From positions 1-5,940 of the forward strand of contig JAUXEL010000104.1 of NCBI GenBank assembly GCA_030620575.1: a DNA stretch of 5,940 nucleotides, read 5' to 3'. Positions 3,270 through 5,940 of this stretch are shown one piece after another. How positions within the stretch are numbered: position 1 is the stretch's first letter; each line of letters opens with the position of its first letter. Both the position numbers and the translations under genes were made by a program. The stretch comes from Fidelibacterota bacterium (GTDB taxonomy: Bacteria > Fidelibacterota > Fidelibacteria > Fidelibacterales > Fidelibacteraceae). The notes beneath the pieces are model-generated. The model did no database searches and was not told the DNA's origin. It saw only the letters and a program-made list of their open reading frames with translations.

Positions 3270-5940
3270 TTACTTTGTAAGATATTCTCGTTTACCATCC
3301 GCAGCGAGGGGCATGGAATAGTTGCTGTTTAATTCATAAATGTTGGTATTTTCACTCATGCTCTCTGCTTGTTTGAGAACTATTTCAAGCGCTTTTTCCC
3401 GACCTTCCGGCGGATATTTATATTTTTTCAATAAACGCTTAATCATGGAGCGCATCCGGGCTCTCGCCTGATCCTTCAGTTGCCAGTCAATGGTCCGGTT
3501 TTTCCGCAGCATCTCTGTTAATTCATGTGTCATGTCAATCAATTGCTGATTTGTATAAAAATCCTTGATGTTTTCGGGCAGGGTAATCGCATCATAAAAA
3601 GCCAATTCTTCGGTTGTTAATCCAAGATCATTACCTTCTTCATGCGCTTTGCGCATATCGTCGGCCATTTTCATCAATTCCGCAATAACTTCGGCGTTGG
3701 TAATCAGACTATTTCGGTAGCGCCGCATGAGTTCTTCCATTTTTTCGGAAAAAAGCTGCGATTTTACCAAATTGGTGCGTTTATAGACCCGAATTTCATC
3801 CGCCAGCAATTTTTGCAGCATTTCTACGGCAAGATTCTTCTGCTCCATCTTTCGGATTTTTTCCAAATAATCGGGATCAAAAATCGAAAATTCAGCGCGG
3901 TCTTCAAAAACATTGATCACGCCATCGCTTTTGATACTGGCTTTGAGCAATTCGTTAATGCGTTCGTTGATTTCGCGTACAGAGAGCTTGCCGGTTCCGG
4001 TGACTTTTGAAACGCCGGCACGCACAGCATCGAAAAATGCCGATGTTATGCGGTCTTTTTCATTTAATAATGACCGGCAAAGTGTCTCTGCCTGTTTTAA
4101 AGCCGTCGCTTCTCTGAGGTAAATATTCTTTTTATCTTCATCGCTTAAAATGAAATCAATGCCATTTGCAATACAGCGTGCCCGGGCTAAATCACTGTTT
4201 CCATAAAATGCCGAGAAATCCAGTCCATGCATCAAATCCGCACAAATTTCCAGTTTTTCCTTAAACTTCGGTAACGCACTTTCTCCAATATCATTATTTC
4301 CAATCCGGGTCTGATCACGTTGCGTATAATCTTTCATGGCTTGTTTAAGGGCGTTGGCAATGCCGACATAATCTACGATCAAACCGCCTTCTTTATCGCC
4401 GTACACACGGTTGACGCGCGCGATAGCCTGCATAAGCGTGTGTCCCTGCATGGGTTTGTAGATATACATGGTGTTCAGACAGGGAATATCAAATCCGGTG
4501 AGCCACATATCGACCACAATGCAGATTTTTAGCGGATCGTCCGGTTTTTTAAAGCGAATTGCCAGAGCATCGCGTTCGCGTTTGTCGGGAATAATATTAA
4601 ACCATGTTTCGGGATCCTGATTGTCGCGGGTCATGACAATGCCGAGTTTTTCCTGCCAGTCGGGACGCATTTTTAAAAGTTGTTCATAAATTTTCATGCC
4701 GATCGGACGCGAATAGGCCACAATCATGGCTTTCCCTGCCAAAATATGTTTACGGTCATCATAATGTTGAATGATGTCCTTGCAGAGTTCTTCGATAGTT
4801 TCGGGTGCGCCAAGAATGGATTCCATTTTTCCGAGTTCTCTTTGGGAGCGGGCAATATGATGCGGTTCAGCTGCTTCGGACATTTTTGCGTATTCCTGGT
4901 CGATCTTGTCTAAAATATTTTTTTTCAATTTCAACTGCATGACACGACTCTCATAAAAGATGGGGCGCGTGGCTTCATCTTCTACAGCTTGCGTCATATC
5001 GTAAACATCAATATAATCGCCAAAAATTTCCTGTGTGGAACGGTCAGTAGAATCGATAGGCGTGCCGGTGAAACCGATAAACGAGGCATTCGGCAGGGCA
5101 TCACGCACATATTTTGCCATACCGTATCTGAGTTTGCCGGTCTCGCGATCGACACGGGCATCTAAACCGTAATGCGAGCGATGCGCTTCATCGGCAATAA
5201 GAATAATGTTGCGCCGATCGGAAAGCATATCGGTATCTTCTTCGAATTTCTGCATGGTGGTAAAAATAATCCCGCCGGCTTTCCGCCCTGCAAGCAATTC
5301 TTTAAGGTTTGCCCGACTGCTTGCCTGCACCGGTATTTGCCGCAGGTGTGCGGCTGCTTTAGAAAAAGTCCCGAACAGCTGATTGTCCAGATCGTTGCGG
5401 TCGGTCACCACCACAATGGTGGGATTGTTGAGTGGTTTTCCAAGCAGTGCGGTATAAAAAACCATGGAAAGCGATTTACCACTGCCCTGGGTGTGCCAGA
5501 ACACCCCGGCTTTCCCGTTGGATGCCACTGCGCTCAGCGTGGAGCCGACCGCTTTATTTACGGCATAAAATTGGTGATAAGCCGAAAGAATTTTTATAGG
5601 TGCTTCATCTTTATCGCCCAGAAATAAGATAAAATGCTGAAGCAAATTGAGAAGCCGTTTTTTATCAAACATGCCCGTAAACAAGGTCTCAAATGCCACG
5701 TTTCGGGTTTCTTCTTTGGATCCGTTTACCGACTTCCAGCGCATAAATCGATCTTCGTTCGCGCTAATGGTGCCGGACTTAGATTCTATCATATCGGAAA
5801 TAATACAAAAGGCATTATAGGTAAACAGACTGGGAATAGCTTTGAGGTAATTGCGGATTTGTTTGTAGGCCGCGGAGGTATCCGCCTGCTCGCGGGAGCA
5901 GCTTTTCAATTCCATCACCACCAGCGGCAGACCGTTAATG
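3270..5940 (-). CDS. hsdR: Type I restriction enzyme R (HsdR) subunit, 5' end beyond window
   Basis: HsdR is the motor and nuclease subunit of a type I restriction-modification complex. It translocates DNA with ATP after HsdS recognises unmethylated sites, then cleaves. At the window edge the frame is still open and reads INGLPLVVMELK; the final E-L-K is the second half of the PD-(D/E)xK nuclease site, so some 150-200 N-terminal residues, including the aspartate motif, lie outside. Counting from the GTG at 5921: AYHQFYAV (114-121) as Q-like motif; HTQGSGKS (143-150) Walker A; VVTDRNDLDNQ (171-181) motif Ia; DEAH (244-247) Walker B; GFTGTP (283-288) motif III; VVDMWLTGFDIP (469-480) motif V; QAIARVNR (498-505) motif VI. 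The helical C-terminus (about 670-860) fits the DUF3387-type region that contacts the methylase core. No frameshift or missing motif is seen, so it is probably functional. It converges with the ORF6N gene; hsdM and hsdS should lie to the right. Confidence 0.97.
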   Translation of the reverse strand, partial: INGLPLVVMELKSCSREQADTSAAYKQIRNYLKAIPSLFTYNAFCIISDMIESKSGTISANEDRFMRWKSVNGSKEETRNVAFETLFTGMFDKKRLLNLLQHFILFLGDKDEAPIKILSAYHQFYAVNKAVGSTLSAVASNGKAGVFWHTQGSGKSLSMVFYTALLGKPLNNPTIVVVTDRNDLDNQLFGTFSKAAAHLRQIPVQASSRANLKELLAGRKAGGIIFTTMQKFEEDTDMLSDRRNIILIADEAHRSHYGLDARVDRETGKLRYGMAKYVRDALPNASFIGFTGTPIDSTDRSTQEIFGDYIDVYDMTQAVEDEATRPIFYESRVMQLKLKKNILDKIDQEYAKMSEAAEPHHIARSQRELGKMESILGAPETIEELCKDIIQHYDDRKHILAGKAMIVAYSRPIGMKIYEQLLKMRPDWQEKLGIVMTRDNQDPETWFNIIPDKRERDALAIRFKKPDDPLKICIVVDMWLTGFDIPCLNTMYIYKPMQGHTLMQAIARVNRVYGDKEGGLIVDYVGIANALKQAMKDYTQRDQTRIGNNDIGESALPKFKEKLEICADLMHGLDFSAFYGNSDLARARCIANGIDFILSDEDKKNIYLREATALKQAETLCRSLLNEKDRITSAFFDAVRAGVSKVTGTGKLSVREINERINELLKASIKSDGVINVFEDRAEFSIFDPDYLEKIRKMEQKNLAVEMLQKLLADEIRVYKRTNLVKSQLFSEKMEELMRRYRNSLITNAEVIAELMKMADDMRKAHEEGNDLGLTTEELAFYDAITLPENIKDFYTNQQLIDMTHELTEMLRKNRTIDWQLKDQARARMRSMIKRLLKKYKYPPEGREKALEIVLKQAESMSENTNIYELNSNYSMPLAADGKREYLTK

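Noticed and set aside
3642..5627. Several plus-strand open frames within the hsdR region
   Set aside because: They are antisense shadows of a strongly conserved coding frame and show no recognisable domain or ribosome binding site.
5915..5921. Start of hsdR at GTG 5921 or ATG 5915
   Set aside because: The frame stays open to the window edge and the residues before it (INGLPLV) match conserved HsdR nuclease-domain sequence, so the true start lies outside.

Overview
The window looks like an accessory defence and stress locus on a bacterial chromosome. It holds a Phd/YefM-YoeB-type toxin-antitoxin pair, two paralogous ORF6N-domain genes (one truncated, one intact and fused to a phospholipase-D-like domain), and most of a type I restriction endonuclease gene, hsdR. 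It is moderately AT-rich by eye and its intergenic DNA is full of repeats. Ribosome binding sites are mostly weak; only the antitoxin has a clear purine-rich one. ORF6N proteins, CRP-like operators and dense intergenic foldback repeats would fit a member of the Bacteroidota/FCB assemblage or a related uncultured phylum, but nothing here proves the taxonomy.

Layout. Positions 1-441 are non-coding: fifteen tandem heptamers, a 48-bp repeat able to fold as a three-way junction, a GC-rich hairpin, a pyrimidine-rich block, a second heptamer family, a perfect TGTGA-N6-TCACA operator, and promoter-like elements ending in twin CGTACG palindromes. Positions 442-949 encode the antitoxin and toxin, 4 bp apart. 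Positions 950-1368 are non-coding and repeat several left-flank blocks (pyrimidine block, 48-bp repeat, operator) before a double-hairpin leader. At 1369-1854 is an ORF6N gene whose 3' part has been replaced by intergenic repeat sequence. Positions 1855-2161 carry hairpins and a third operator. At 2162-3052 is the intact ORF6N gene. A palindromic hairpin and a 115-bp foldback element separate it from hsdR, which reads leftward from beyond the right edge to 3270.

How they may work together. HsdR is the ATP-dependent translocase and nuclease of a type I restriction system; hsdM and hsdS should lie to the right, outside the window. The three + strand units (TA operon, truncated ORF6N gene, intact ORF6N gene) each have an upstream copy of the same CRP/FNR-family-type palindrome, so they may be co-regulated. 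Converging on hsdR from the opposite strand, they look like cargo collected beside a restriction locus by repeat-mediated rearrangement. A functional link between the ORF6N protein and the restriction complex is possible but is inference only.
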